From Lasiosphaeris hirsuta (taxonomy: Eukaryota > Ascomycota > Sordariomycetes > Sordariales > Lasiosphaeriaceae): DNA of 64,000 nucleotides. The notes below the pieces were generated by a model. That model saw only the letters and a program-made list of their open reading frames with translations. It had not been told where the DNA came from and made no database searches. How positions within the stretch are numbered: the stretch's first letter is position 1; each line of letters begins with the position of its first letter. The stretch covers positions 1 to 64,000 of the forward strand of contig JAUKUA010000004.1 in assembly GCA_030549175.1 (NCBI GenBank). The letters run 5' to 3'. Both the position numbers and the translations under genes were made by a program. This document shows positions 1 to 12,200 of this stretch, piece by piece.

Positions 1-699
1 TTATATAAGGGGAGATTCTAGATGTTATGTCAGTTGACATATTAAATAATACCCGATTCGTAGACGATACTCTTCTCTATGTTAGATAACAGTAAGTTAT
101 AGTGTAAGTAGTCCTTTATCTACGTCATTGTCTATCTGTGGATAGGTGGCTTGGTAGCTAGCTATATTGTGTTAATACTACGAGAGGTTAGAAAAAACGC
201 CAACTTCTAACTAGCGACCATATTTACATTCGCCAGGATAAACGTTAGCTCGGCGACCTTCTATACCTTCGTAGCGGCGGCTACGGCGGTTACCTTACCC
301 TTGGCTCTACCGGCCTTCGGCGGCATCGTCACGACGAACGGGGTTTTATCACGATCGGGGTGTCGTGATTGTCGATTGAGGTTTATACTCTGGCAACTTA
401 GGTAAGTTAAGTGAAAAAGCTAGGGAGATTAAACTAGTTAGTTTACAAAAATCGATATACTAATAAAGGTCGCTAGTATAGTCTCTAGAAGTTTATAGCT
501 TTTAGGAAGTAGGTATGGCTTTATATGTAGGGCTATGGGAGGGGTAAAGTGTTAAAGTATTAGCTGGCTTTTAGGCTACCTACGAACTGATATATCAACT
601 GGTTTAACCGCCATCTCTACTAGCTACCTCTTAAGGACTAGTACCTATCTTATTACTTACTACTTATAAAAAGGGTAGGGAATATTATTATAACATGTC
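1..699. other. Degenerate, RIP-like sequence beyond the helicase relic
   Basis: AT-rich sequence dense in TA and TAG with no convincing reading frame. It may hold the 3' end of the adjoining minus-strand helicase relic or another mutated repeat. No telomeric TTAGGG array was seen, so the window start is not itself a telomere. Confidence 0.4.
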
Positions 700-3600
700 T
701 AACTAAGTATATAAAAAGATAACACAGAACCTATTTACCTCTAGTACTTCCTATCGTAGTCGCTGAACTATGAGGGTAGCGATGTTAATGATATCTAGAA
801 CCTAAACTCTAAGCTGTCATATGATTAGGACGGCATTGAAGAACATTATATCCCACTCTATGACTTAGTACGTGGCAAGGAGTTAGAACATGACGTCCTC
901 GTACGAGTACTCCCTATCTTCTAGCCATAGGAAATATCCCCTATCTTACTCTAAGGCTTCTTAGCGGGGGTACAGGTACTGGGGGACCCCACAGAACCGA
1001 TACCCGCCGAATCTTATAAACCTCCCGGCCTTCTAGACAGCTTACTTCAGGGCCATGACCTTCCGGGAGATTTGTTACTATAGCCATTCCCCCTTCTATC
1101 TAAGGTTCTCCGGTAACTAGTACCTACTACCCTCCCACGTATACGGCTTGTATTACCACCCGTCGTGTAACTACCTACCGTCCCTACCCTTAGCCGCTGA
1201 GAGAGCCTAGCATAGTACGTAGTTCTTTTTCGCCTACTATAGTATGGTCCTGAACTACTCGGTCTAGTATATAATAGCGTGTTATCGGTCCTACTCCTCC
1301 AGTACCGTCTGGGTCTTCCGGTCCGGTATCAGCTCACCCTCCGGCATCTGCCGGCGGTCCCGCTTCCGGCATAAGTCGTACCGCTTCTTACCCTCCTCAT
1401 ACCGTAGTCTATCGGTCTTACTATCTAGCACCCGGGATAGGATCGTGTAGTAACAAATAACGCTGTCTCGTATAAGGACTAAGACGTCCTTCTCGGCTGG
1501 GTTAACCTAGCCGTGTAACACTTTTAAGACCGTTCGGCTCTTCATAAAGATAATGATAGAGTAGGTAACATCTCCGTTCCAGCCTACACGACCGCTCTCC
1601 TAAGCAAAGTCCCATAGGGACCTAGGAAGGCTAACGTAGATCGTTATGCCTACATCGGGAATGTCGATACCTACTTCCAGGGTACTGGTAGCTATGATAG
1701 GTCTCCCGTGGTCTAGCTACTACTATATGGTACTACTTTTTTCCCCGGCATCAGTAATCTTACCATGGTACGTACCACAGTTAAGTAGTCGAGCTATCTC
1801 CTCCGTACGATTAATCGTCTGACAATAAAGGATAATCTTCTCCCCGGGTACTAGCCGGAGCTATACCTCGACGTTCCGGGAGGTTAAGGTATCGACCTGT
1901 AGCTAAGTATCAACTTCCCAGACCTTATAGGCGATTTTCTTCCTCGTAGTGTCCTATCGTACGATGGTTACCTACTCTCTACGGAGGTACAGTGTTATGA
2001 ATAGCTAGGCTTCGTCCCGGGGGGGTAGTATCGCCGTAAGAAAGACTAGCTGGGTACCTAGCGTAAGGAGCGAGGCTCCGATAGCTCTGAGCTAGGGGCG
2101 GAATTCGTACGAGCTATTTAAGATGGTATGGCATTTGTTAAACATTACCCGGTCTAACTCGTGCCGTATGAGGAGGTAGTTTACCCACTCCCGGCACTAC
2201 TTAGTGAAGAATGCCTTAGGCATGACCAGGATGATAGGAGCGGTTTAGACAGAGGTAGTAGACCAGGTCTCGTACTAGATCGACATTGTACGATACCTCT
2301 TCTAAAGGTCCTTCTATAAAACGAAGAAGGGAACGATAACAATAGTAACACCGTCTAGGGCATAGTATGCCGGTAGTAAGAACGTCACGCTCTTACTACC
2401 CCCCGTACTAGCAACCTGGAGGATAGGACTATCACCTCGTACGATAGTATCGATAGCGGCCTACTGGATGTCTCAGAAGGTTACCGTAGGTATCCGGAGC
2501 ATTATACCTAGCCGTCCGACTAAGTCCGTGTCTCATAGTCGTTAGAATCGGGCCTATCGTACAAGAGACCGTTCCTTCTCGAACAGGTCGATCCGGACCT
2601 TCGGGAGGAAGATGGCATCCTCCTACCCAAAGTGGAATAGCCGGTACCAAAGTATGTTGACCTTATGGAATTACTTATGCCGTAGTACAGTTCCGTAGCT
2701 GCCTTATGTTACTGTTCGACTATATAGTAAACTTGCTACGTACGATAAGTAGCCGGCCTAGAGGTTTAGTGCCGTATCCGGCCCGGTATCGGAGTCGTCG
2801 TCGTCGGTACCGTCGTACGACTGCTCTCTATGCCCTACCTAGGAGAAAGGGAATATTTCGCTTAGGTACCGTCGACTTATGCCGATTGTAATATGATACC
2901 ACGCCGAGATGTTAATCTTCGTACCTAGTGATGTGGTAGTAAATCTCTGGAGTAGGCGGCGTATCTTATCCGGGGACTAGATCTAAAAGTAGGCTACGTC
3001 TTCGTCGAATATAATATTACTTCGTATAAGGTACATGTCCTATAGGTACGAGGAGACTTACGAGACGTTGTCGATATTAGCCTAGACCGTCTGGTAGAAT
3101 GGTAAGATCAGCCATAGGTATCGTACGATGTGGGTCCCTAGCTCCCGTGGTAAGAAGCGATAAATCACCTTAAGCCGCCTACTAGTAAAATACGACTTGT
3201 GGTACCGTACGATGAGGGCGACCATCTAGTTTTAGATGAAGATATTCTAAGACTCTCCGAATACTATATTGAAATACCGGAGACTAAGTATCTCTGTCGT
3301 ACAAGTAGGCTACCTACCTAATAGGTACATGGTAATAAGAAAGAGCTCCCGTAGCTCGTCGACCTTTTCTAGGTACTCTTTAAAGGTTGTCGTATAATAA
3401 TCGAGACTAGTATCACTATGTAACTATTATATCTTTAGCTTTAGTACTCTTAAGATATGGTTTAGTACTTAGTTACTATACCCCTCTATCTACCGGTTCT
3501 TCGGATCCGTTAGGAAGGAGTAGCCGACCTAGTCTTAGGAGATATTATCCGAGAGCTTATGCCACGGAATGGAAAACATCTCGTTACATAACGTATCTAA

Positions 3601-5169
3601 GAATATGAGGTCGGCCATTATATAGCTAACCTCTCCGATAAGATGATGTAACATTCTTATAAAGTTGCTTATCTAGAATGTGATGTCGGAGTAGGTAATC
3701 TGCTCGCTATCGAACGAGAGCCAGCCTTTGGAGGAAGTTTACATAACGATCTTACATCCGAAGGTACGGAAGTCGAAAATCTAATCTATAGGAGTTAGCT
3801 AGTTATCGGGATATATGATAATAAGAAATCGAAAGACCTTCTCCCGTATAATATTAAATAGGCCCCGCCGGTTTAAGTTACTTTCGGCTAGTTCTAGCTA
3901 ACTTTGCTACATAACAAGCATCCTCGTAACCTTTACTATGGTAGAGAGCTAGCCGGTATAGTTCTATGGCTACACCTACCCTCCATCCTTCCGTATGCCT
4001 AGTATTACCATGGTAGATAACAGGGGGCTATCGTACGTAGAGTCTAGGATACGGTAGTCTAGAAGAGTAAGAAGGAAGTTTAATATACTCCGGTCTAGCT
4101 ATCATAACACGGCCGTGTCATAGGAGGGGGTCTAATAGAAAAGCCAACGTAAGGCCTTAAAGTGGTCCGTCTACTTTGCCGTCTATATTATAATAGGCTT
4201 ATCGTTATCGTACCAGTCGTAGACCCGGAAGATATATCCTAGTATACTCTTCCACACATTAATATACTACTTAATTATACGATGTTCCATACGGGGCTTA
4301 AATAGCTTACTCGGCTTTACTACCACCGTGTTTTTACGATTAATCTCGAATAACACGGCGATCCTAGCCTCTTCGTACGAGCATACTTTCTACACTTCCA
4401 AAATAAGTCGGTATAAGCTTTCCCAGGCAATAGTCAACATCTTAGTGAGCCTCCCTTCCCTATCGTAGAGCCAGCCGTCAGTTACTCTAAGTGATATCAT
4501 ACGACGGAGTTTCTCCGCTTCTAAGTCAGTAAGATAGGCTACCTAGTTAGTACGATTAAGCTAAGGAGACGGTACTAACTTTCCCTCGTCCTTGAGAATG
4601 ATAGTCGTACGGTATTAGAGCTGGGAATATTATGACTAAAAGAGCGAGAGGAGCTTATTATCATTACTAGGTTACTGTACGATCGTCGGTTACGTCGATA
4701 CGGGAAGGATAACCTCGAAGAGTACTAAGCCGTATCGGCTACGGAAGAACTGTTAGTATGGAACACCCGACCTCTATGGCATATCGTATAGTTATGTCCC
4801 TCTGACTTAGCGGCCTTTTTTGTTCGGGTTAATCCAGTTATATACCGTACGACAGTGTTCCTACATATTCCGGACCTTACAGGTAACGTACGAGTAAGAG
4901 CTACACTTAAACCCATCTAACAAGGGAGCCTAAAGGAGGTCGATAGTTACTATCAGTTCCTTTAGGATGGGGAAGTTCCGGAACTCTTACTAGTTGTTCC
5001 AAAGGGTTAGTGAGCTTTTACAAGCCTTAATAATCTCTGTCCTCTTAGGAGCCGGGATAGATTTGTACGTCGTACGAAGGTAAGTCGGGATCTCATCACC
5101 TAGAATGGTACGTTTACACAGCTTACAGATAAGGAGGTGAAAGGAGAGAAGGAGAGTGAAAGGCTCCAT
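700..5169 (-). pseudogene. RIP-mutated RecQ-type telomere-linked helicase (TLH) relic
   Basis: Read on the minus strand, one frame carries a recognisable fungal TLH-type RecQ helicase broken by many TAG/TAA stops. A start codon at 5169 opens a region with a CxxC pair (about 5115) and a later GFKCSSYSY block with downstream His residues (about 4870-4930). This resembles the OrsD/DUF3505 zinc-finger region that precedes the helicase in this family. Helicase motif I reads STGGSKSVTFLLPA near 2330-2360. The DECH box is mutated to NKCHTIL near 2130. Motifs V and VI read IATSTLEVGIDIPD and FA-stop-ESGRVGWNG near 1600-1700. The changes from the expected DEC and QESGRAGRDG are G-to-A or C-to-T, as RIP produces. 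Such genes sit at chromosome ends in several ascomycetes. The 3' limit is approximate. The gene cannot make a protein. Confidence 0.85.
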
Positions 5170-5831
5170 GTTAAAGGGGAGGAGGAGGAGGAGGAGTGAG
5201 AGTTAAGAAGTCGGTGCCGTATTAATTCGACCCGCGTCGAGTACGAATTAGCCGTCGTGTAGATTAGGTTTTTCGCGCGCGTACTAAAGGAGGTAGGGGA
5301 GAGGAGGGGGGGGGGGGGGGGGGCACTAGGGGGCTAGTGGCGCACGGGGTCTAATGCCAAGATGGCAGGCGGTTACCCCATCAAAACTACCCGGGATAAC
5401 ACCTAAACTTCAATATCTATTATCTCCCTTCGTACTGGCCGCACGGCAGGGAAATAGGCAGCGTTGAAAGTAGAGAGCGAGAGCTTTTGATGCATCTACT
5501 TTTTATTAGATTTGACAAAGGAAAACCAAATGGCTTCTACTCGTGAAGATTTAAATGGCTTCTACCCCATGCCACACATGTGGGTCCAGCACTTTTGGTG
5601 CGGTTTTAAACGGCTTCTACTACAAACCGATTGGGAATGAGAGATAGGCCCGAATGATGCGATCATACCTGTCCTCATATAAGTAATATGCCTGGAGCAC
5701 GTGGAACGGAAACAAACTCACGCCTCGCCCAGTTTGCCTGTGACGCCTTGCTTTAGACTGTGCAAACAGATTCATCATGACCAGCCTCGCCAACAGGAAC
5801 ATGCCTGCGATGAGTTAGATGGGTAGTCGAA
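5170..5831. other. Intergenic stretch with long poly-G tract
   Basis: The boundary between the RIP-affected helicase relic and unmutated DNA lies here: base composition changes abruptly after about 5330. An 18-base G run occupies 5306-5323, right at the boundary. From 5500 to 5830 there is ordinary sequence with small frames that I cannot assign. Confidence 0.5.
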
Positions 5832-6470
5832 TCATGGATAAAACCGAAGGAATTGGAACGCACCATCTGCACGGTCAAGAACAAGCATCACATCAGGATA
5901 ACTCTCCAAAGGGGGCGGGAAGTGCATACTCTTTTGTCTAAAGTACGAGAGAGCCTTTGCGTGGAAGTCGAGAATGTCCATGTATATCATCTCGAGTACT
6001 GTTTTGAGGTGTGCGTTGTCTGTGGTGTCGAACAGAGTCCGGTGCTGTGCGAGGACTTCAAGCTGTTCTCCCATATCCTCATATTTATCGAGAAGTGCAT
6101 CGAATGCTTTGACGTAGTTTTTGGTGACTTGCAACAAGAATTTCATCGGACCCTTGAGACAAAACATTGTGATCGAAGCATGGACTCGGAGCATTTATTT
6201 GAAGACCGTCACTCACCCACACAAATGCAAGCAGCCCAGAGGTATTGAGGAAGACCTCGATGAGCTTCTCATACTGTTCCGTGCCCTCGAGAAACCCCCC
6301 TAAGTCGCGCCATGTTGCGCATCTTGTTCTCGGACGCCTGTTCCACTTGAATGTCTTTCATGCTCGACTTGAGGCTAGCCAGGTCGGTAAACCGAAAGCG
6401 CTCATCCTCGGCTCCAATGCACAACTTTTGGGCTGGAGGGATGTTGCACTGGTTGCATCCATCTTTGTCC
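5832..6470 (-). pseudogene. N-terminal fragment of an NLR-like (NACHT-type) protein, frameshifted
   Basis: On the minus strand two exons join across an intron at 6153-6216 (GTGAGT...AAG) to give FVW|GPMKFLLQV, then NYVKAFDALLDKYEDMGEQL and TVLEMIYMDILDFHAKALSYF. This order of motifs is the conserved helical domain found at the N terminus of many fungal NACHT/ankyrin proteins (DUF7708-like). Upstream, a run of six G (complement of 6295-6300) puts the block containing ENKMRNMARLRG one base out of frame with FLEGTEQYEKLIEVF. This implies a one-base insertion, or a homopolymer sequencing error. Downstream the frame closes at 5832 and no NACHT domain follows, so the gene is truncated to roughly 150 residues. 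I infer a dead remnant of an NLR. Confidence 0.7.
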
Positions 6471-6868
6471 GTTGGGAAACCTGCTGCTCGAGAAGAGTTG
6501 GTGTACGTTCTGGGGTTTTGAGATGGCCAGTAAAAGAAGTTTGGCGTGTCCAAAATGAAAAAGATGGACGGGGAATGAAGGCTGGCCCTTTGAATGGGGT
6601 TGGACTTTTTCGTCGGCTTTTTCAGGGCGCTTGCCAGCCAGCAACGGCGCCCGATGCCCATCTTGATTGGGGCGCACTGCCTCACTTGGCGAGGTTGGTG
6701 ACGCTGCTCTGCGCCGTGGGCGGTGAGCGCTCTTGACGTGCCAGTGCTCGGCACCTGCGCCAGCTGCCAAGTGGGGCGCCCAAGTCCTGCTACCAAACTC
6801 GGGGTTGAAGACGCGCAGAATTGAGGAGGACATCTCCACCGACCTTCTTCATCGAAAAAATCATCAAG

Positions 6869-7950
6869 ATGGGTCCCAAACCTGGACAAAAGACTGCCCT
6901 CATCACCGGGTATGTTTCCCATGTCGCCTTTCTGGCGCAATCTGACCCCAAATTCCGTGGCAACAGTTTGTTGGGAAACTGAGAAATTGAATCGAGTGCT
7001 GACCACTGGTTCGACGCGGCGCAGGTGCACCCCCGGCGGCATCGGCCATGCCCTCGCTTTGGAGTTCCACTCCAGAGGTAAGACTCGATGGAACCCAACC
7101 CATTCCATTTTCCAGAAGGGTGACTGACGCAACCACAGGCCTGCACGTCATCGCCACAGCTCGCAACAGCTCGGTGCTCGCCGAGATGGCTGCCCTGGGC
7201 ATGAGCACCCTGGCTCTCGATGTGACCAAGGCCGACAGCATCGCGACGTGCCACGCCGAAGTAGCCAAGCTGACCAACGGCACGCTCGACATCCTGATCA
7301 ACAATGCGGGCCGCACCCACACCCACCCGGCCACCGACATCGACCTAGACGACGTGCGTGAGACGTTCGAGACCAACGTGTTCGGCGTTATGGCCATGTG
7401 CGCCGCCTTCGCCGACCAGCTGATAGCCGCGCGCGGTCTGATCATCAACATCGCCTCGCTCGCCGCCGTGACGCCCTACGTCTTCGGGTCTGTCTACTGC
7501 GCCACCAAGGCCGCCGTCGTCGGCTACTCGCGCACCCTGCGTCTCGAGCTCAAGCCCTTTGGCGTGCGCGTCATGGTGGCCATGACTGGCACCGTACGCT
7601 CCCAGATCGCGAGCAAGACGCACCGCACCCTGCCCGCAACGTCCATCTACCAGCGCGTGCGTGACCTGTTTGAGCGCCGCTTGACCTTTTCGCAGAACAA
7701 CGGGACCGTCAAGACCGAGGATTTTGCGCGCCAACTCGTCGACAGTGCGCTGCGCCGCGAGGCCCCGCTGTTCCTGCGCTCGTGGTTTGGCCGCCCCGAC
7801 TGGTTCTGGGCCGGCGGCTGGGCCCGCCAGGTCTGGCTGGGCTCCTTTCTGGGCGAGGGCGTCTTGGACTTTGCGCTGTACCGCTTGATGAAGCTGCCGA
7901 AGCTGGAGACGGTTTTGAAGAAGGAGGCCGAGCAGAAGAAGTTCAAGTGA
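6869..7950 (+). CDS. ayr1: Short-chain dehydrogenase, Ayr1-type 1-acyl-DHAP reductase
   Basis: Three exons (6869-6909, 7025-7077, 7139-7950) with GT-AG introns encode 301 residues. The cofactor-binding motif TGCTPGGIG is split by the first intron (residues 13-21). NNAG follows, and the catalytic set is Ser138, Tyr151 and Lys155 in YCATK. The start of the Rossmann fold (ALITGCTPGGIGHALALEF) and the hydrophobic C terminus match fungal NADPH-dependent 1-acyldihydroxyacetone-phosphate reductases. In yeast this enzyme makes 1-acylglycerol-3-phosphate on lipid droplets and ER for phosphatidate synthesis. A different SDR substrate cannot be excluded. The start was chosen because it puts the glycine motif in frame at the usual distance from the N terminus. 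The gene appears intact. Confidence 0.88.
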
Positions 7951-8763
7951 GTGGGTGGTGTTTGCTAAGGGAGGATGCGATATGTTGGGTCGGGTGTGCG
8001 CGGTAATGATTGGCGACGAGTCGGTATATTCCCTTGTTCCCCTGGTAAGTAGGTAGTACTTGTTGGCATGGGGCGACGGCTGGTTCGGTATTACACAATT
8101 GATTCACAAAGTTCTCTTTTATCTGGGCCCCTGACAGACTTGGCTGATTCGTGAAAGGAACCCGGGAGGAAAGTAAGTCGGAGCGATCGTGGTGTCTGCT
8201 TCTCACTCGGCAAACATAATCATGGGCAGTGAAACAGCAATCGCTGGATCCCAGGAGGTGAGAGGTTGTCGCCACATGCAGTCTGACACCACTGCTGCAA
8301 GGCTTCCACAAACAATACTGACCCATCTCCAAGCGCGCCAAGGCATCAACCTCCACCGTGGTATTCCGAATGCTGCACAACTTGCACGGCTTGAGCAAAG
8401 CAATTGACTGATTGATCAACAGTGGCGGAAATGAACCGCATATCTACAAGTAGTTACGCATATCTATTCGCCCAGTCATTTACGCGAACGCCATTGGCCG
8501 GACTTATCAATACGACCGAAATAAATTCCGCGTCATCGGCACATGATTGTGAGCCTCTCGCCGTTCTCGGTCCCATAATTCAACACCACAGTTGCATCAT
8601 ACGGCGGGGATGCAACCTTGTTTTGACACAACCATGTTGCACACAAGGAGGGTGCACGTGTATATCAACACAGCCAGTCTCCCCCCCCCCCCCCCCCCCA
8701 AATGGCCAAGTGACCGACTTGATTTCCCGACTCCAGCGACCAGCAGACCAAGCAACAGCAACA
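7951..8763. other. Intergenic region upstream of the PEBP gene
   Basis: No supported gene. A run of 19 C occupies 8681-8699, about 65 bases before the start codon of the next gene, in its probable 5' leader or promoter. Confidence 0.5.
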
Positions 8764-9473
8764 ATGCCCAAGCCAGCCGCCAGCATCCAGCAAACCCTCT
8801 CCTCCCTCTCGGCCCTATCGTCGGGCTACGCGACCCCCAAAGCACCGCTGCGCATCCACTTCCCCTCGACGACCGTGACCCAGCCGGGCGAGCACCTGAC
8901 CAGAGCCGCATCGGCGACCGAGCCCTCCTTCTCGGTGGCCGTGAGCGCGCTCAGCAACCTGTCCTTCCCCAACTGCGACCTCTCGCCGACGACCCGCGCC
9001 ACAAGCGCCACCACGACGGACCCCGAGTCGTCCCCGCTCTCCCCCCCAGAGCCCACGGCCACGGTCCCGCGCTACCTCCTCGCCGGCCTCGACCTCGACC
9101 CGCCCTTCCCGACCTTACCCGTCCTGGGCCCGGCGCTGCACGTACTGCGTGCCGATCTGGCCCTGGCCACGGCCGAGGTGAATCCTGATGATGAGTTCAT
9201 CCGGCTCGAGGACGCCGAGGAGGGCAGTGTGGTTGGTCGCAAGCCTGTCGCGTCCTACCTGCGCCCGTCGCCGCCGCCCGTGGGCGGGCCACACCGCTAT
9301 GTGTTTATGCTGTGGGAGCAGCCCGAGGGGGTTACGGGGGAGGGGATTAAGGAGGAGATGGGGTATGCCGAGGGGGGGTTGGTATACTGGGCCGGGTGCG
9401 GTGGGATCAGGATGAGTTTGAGAAGAGGTTGGGGCTGGGGAGGGTGGTGGCGGGAAATTATTTTGTTTGTTAG
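8764..9473 (+). CDS. Phosphatidylethanolamine-binding protein (PEBP) family
   Basis: The frame opening at 8764 (CAACA before ATG, then MPKPAAS) carries PEBP hallmarks in order: YLLAGLDLDPPFPTLP (ligand-loop DPD-like block), GPALHVLRADL, and PHRYVFMLWEQPEG. The family's final helix and strand (DEFEKRLGLGRVVAGNYFVC) lie in a different frame at 9411-9473, so an intron must remove the piece between. The acceptor is CAG at 9410. A phase-compatible donor is GTTACG at 9331, giving an 80-base intron and about 209 residues. A closer donor at 9382 would leave only 29 bases, which is too short. Fungal PEBPs related to yeast Tfs1 inhibit carboxypeptidase Y and bind lipids or Ras regulators; the role here is unknown. 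The stop codon sits at the junction of a 30-bp tandem duplication. Confidence 0.75.
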
Positions 9474-9511
9474 GTGGTGGCAAGAAATTATTTTGTTTAT
9501 TAGGTGGTGGG
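9443..9511 (+). repeat. 30-bp tandem duplication at the PEBP stop codon
   Basis: Two 30-base units (9443-9472, 9473-9502) plus a 9-base partial third begin GGTGGTGGC and contain AAATTATTTTGTTT. The first unit encodes the last PEBP residues. The second repeats them downstream of the stop, so the duplication arose within coding sequence. Confidence 0.85.
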
Positions 9512-10581
9512 CAGTGAGACAAACATGTTAGGCGCTCGTGATTCACGGCAAAGGTGGATACTTTCGTCATGGCTTGTTAGTTTTTTAGTGTGTGGCTTTC
9601 GGGAGTAGAGGGGCTTGTTGTGTCGACGAATTATATAAAGAATGCCATCTCCTCACTCAGGATGTGAATCTCGCAGACGAAATACCATCAGTGTATACAT
9701 TTGGCGATTCCAAGTACATCCCATACATATATAGACAGAGACATACTAGCTAGTACTTGGGCAGACTTTGCTTTGAAGAAAAACCAAAGAATGGACGATG
9801 GGTTGACCCTCAGAATGGCCCAATTTTTCTTTCCAATCCTCGTTGCCTGTTTGATAGCGATCTCCTCTACTTCAAGATAGCGATATGCCAATAGCTAGGA
9901 CTTCAAGTTTTGGGCTTCTTGCGCAGTATGCCAACCGATCAGTCCAAACTCAGTGTTAAGACTTTGTGGGCTTCAGCTTCTTTTCCTAGACTTGGCTGAC
10001 TGGGTATTAGATTTGTTGGCAGGTGCGAATGCCATCTTTCACCGCTTTGAGCTCGCCTGTTGATGAAGGAGGCGTTCGGGCCAGGCGCTCGGGACCTGGA
10101 CCTTCGGCTCCAAGCCTATCTTGTTTTTGTTCCTCCTACCATCTGCGATGCCCGAAATTTTCCTTCTCTTTACATTTTTCTTTCTTTTCATTTGCCTTCC
10201 TCTCTCGCCCCATCAAAGGTCAGATTTAGAGACACAGGCAGCACTTGATTAGCACAGATTTGTGAGATAAGTCCCTTCAAATTTCCCTTCAAATTTCCTT
10301 CCAACTCGACGGCCCTCTTCATAACTCTAATCACGCCAATAGATTTCATCCTGAGCATCAGCGACCATACCCTGCCATTTTGATGGTCAGGAAGTTACTG
10401 ACAAAAATTTTGGCTCACAGACTTCTGTGCCAGCTTGAAGAACCCTGCCATCAACAGCCGTCTGCCTGTCATCGGAGGCCTTGGCAAAAAGGACCAAGGG
10501 AATCAACAGGCTTAGAAAGGCCTTTGACGTCATGGTACCTACCTACTCTTTGTCCCAACATTCGTTTCTCTGAGCAGGATC
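9512..10581. other. Intergenic region
   Basis: No supported gene on either strand. Small open frames lack codon structure or recognisable motifs. Confidence 0.5.
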
Positions 10582-12200
10582 ATGCTAATCCTAGAGTTTA
10601 TACAGGCTCCGCTTAACTATTCCGCCGTGTCCTACACATCGTCGCAGCAACCCAGCCAGCACAAGGGCATCACGGCTCAAGCCATGGTCCTGCCACCGAG
10701 CATGGCGGCCACGAAACGAGCCGGGACCCCCATCGTCCTCCACCTGTCGGACCACCTTAAACCCAGAGTGAAGTGGGAATTCGCAAAGCAAGTGGTTGGA
10801 AAAATCGGGTCTGGGGCCGCGCCCAAAGCCGTCGCGATATGTTTCCCTGCTACTCGGTCAGTACCTCACACGGTATTGGTGACAGCAACCGAGTCTGAGT
10901 GGCTAGCAAGCATGCTCGAGCAGGGATTTATCGATCTGCCAGGCCCCGAGTCTGAACCCACCTCGCACGGCTTCGACATGCTCTCGATCCGGTACAACTA
11001 CATCACAACCCGGCTTTTGCCCTGTCCTTTGCGCATCATTCACTCGGCATGGACCCCACCCGTACTAGACCTCCTGGCACCCAACAGATGTATCGAGCGC
11101 ATATTTAGACGCCCGGCTGAGATGGCCAAGCCTCGCTTTCCCTAGAAAGGAAGCGTAGTGATTGTCGAGATCGATCAGACGGGCGGCCCCAGAGACATTG
11201 ACGCTGAGGACTGGCCGGGAATCCGGGATTTCGTCCTCTGGTACGGCCACATGTTGAGAAATACATGGAGGACCAGCAGCTAGTGCGGGGGGTGCCGCAT
11301 GACCAACTCTATGTGTCCGTACCTCTGGACGGCGTTCGGTTATTGTGCGCGGCAACAGGAGGATTCCCTGCCCCTTCTTCTCCCTTGCGATAGGTTTGGA
11401 GGAAGGAACAGATCGACTGGCTGCATCCCGCTCGCCTTCTTGCGACCTACCCGACCCCCAATGCCCGAACAATCTGGTTCCCCGAAATGCTCCATGGCTT
11501 CAGCTTCATATCGCCCTTTTCACTGCGCTGTGGGATCCTGCTCCGAGTCTACGTGGTCCCCCGGCCGCCTTTGGCGTTCAGAAAAGCCGACTGGGCCGAC
11601 GTGCCGGGACAAATCATCAACCCTTCCGCCGCCATGTTCTTGCAGAAGCTGGACGGCCCAAACATGAGAACCGTTTTCGACCTCGTGTTTGGCTATCGCT
11701 TCTTTGCTGGACAGCTCGCAGACGTCATCACCCGACACGACGGCGAGGACTTGGACGTTCGCGTTCTGTGTGCGATGGAGCAGCTGAGATCAACCTGGGC
11801 GGTACACACACTGCTCCGGCTTGTTCAACAGGGCAGGGCGGCTGACGTGACTCCCGCCTCGGCAGCCCATCACGACCATTGCGTCAACCCAGCCACGTAT
11901 CAGCACATATGGGACACGTACTGGGCGGATGGGATTCGGGACTACGGAATGTGGACCAGCGCCAACTCCGTTTGGGCAGACTTGAGCATCCTGCCCATGG
12001 CTCAGCAGACGCTGCCCTCGCTGCCGACGGAGAGGATGTCTCGAGCTGGTCGGATGCTCGACGAATTCTGCCCCATGACTGGCTGGAAGTTGAAACATGG
12101 GATCCCGGACGACGGGTTTGAGAGAGGAAGGGGGCAGCGGGCCGAGATTGAAGCGGTGCCGGACGAGCGGTGGGAGATCGTGGACGGGCCGGGAACCTAG
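10582..12200 (+). pseudogene. Disrupted gene of unknown family
   Basis: I do not recognise the family. Coding-like sequence runs on the plus strand in at least three segments. One spans about 10684-11145 (with IVLHLSDHLKPRVKWEFAK). A second continues in the same frame after a TAG at 11143, with GSVVIVEIDQTGGPRDIDAED and then VLWYGH. A third is out of frame from about 11254 (VEKYMEDQQLVRG, VPLDGVRLLCAATG). After an intron ending in GATAG near 11393 the last exon runs to 12200 with TIWFPEMLHGFSFISPFSLR and a long polar C terminus. The TAG could be removed by an intron from 11071 to 11145. No canonical intron of normal size repairs the shift near 11254, so a one-base deletion is the simplest reading. 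A sequencing error is possible. Confidence 0.55.
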
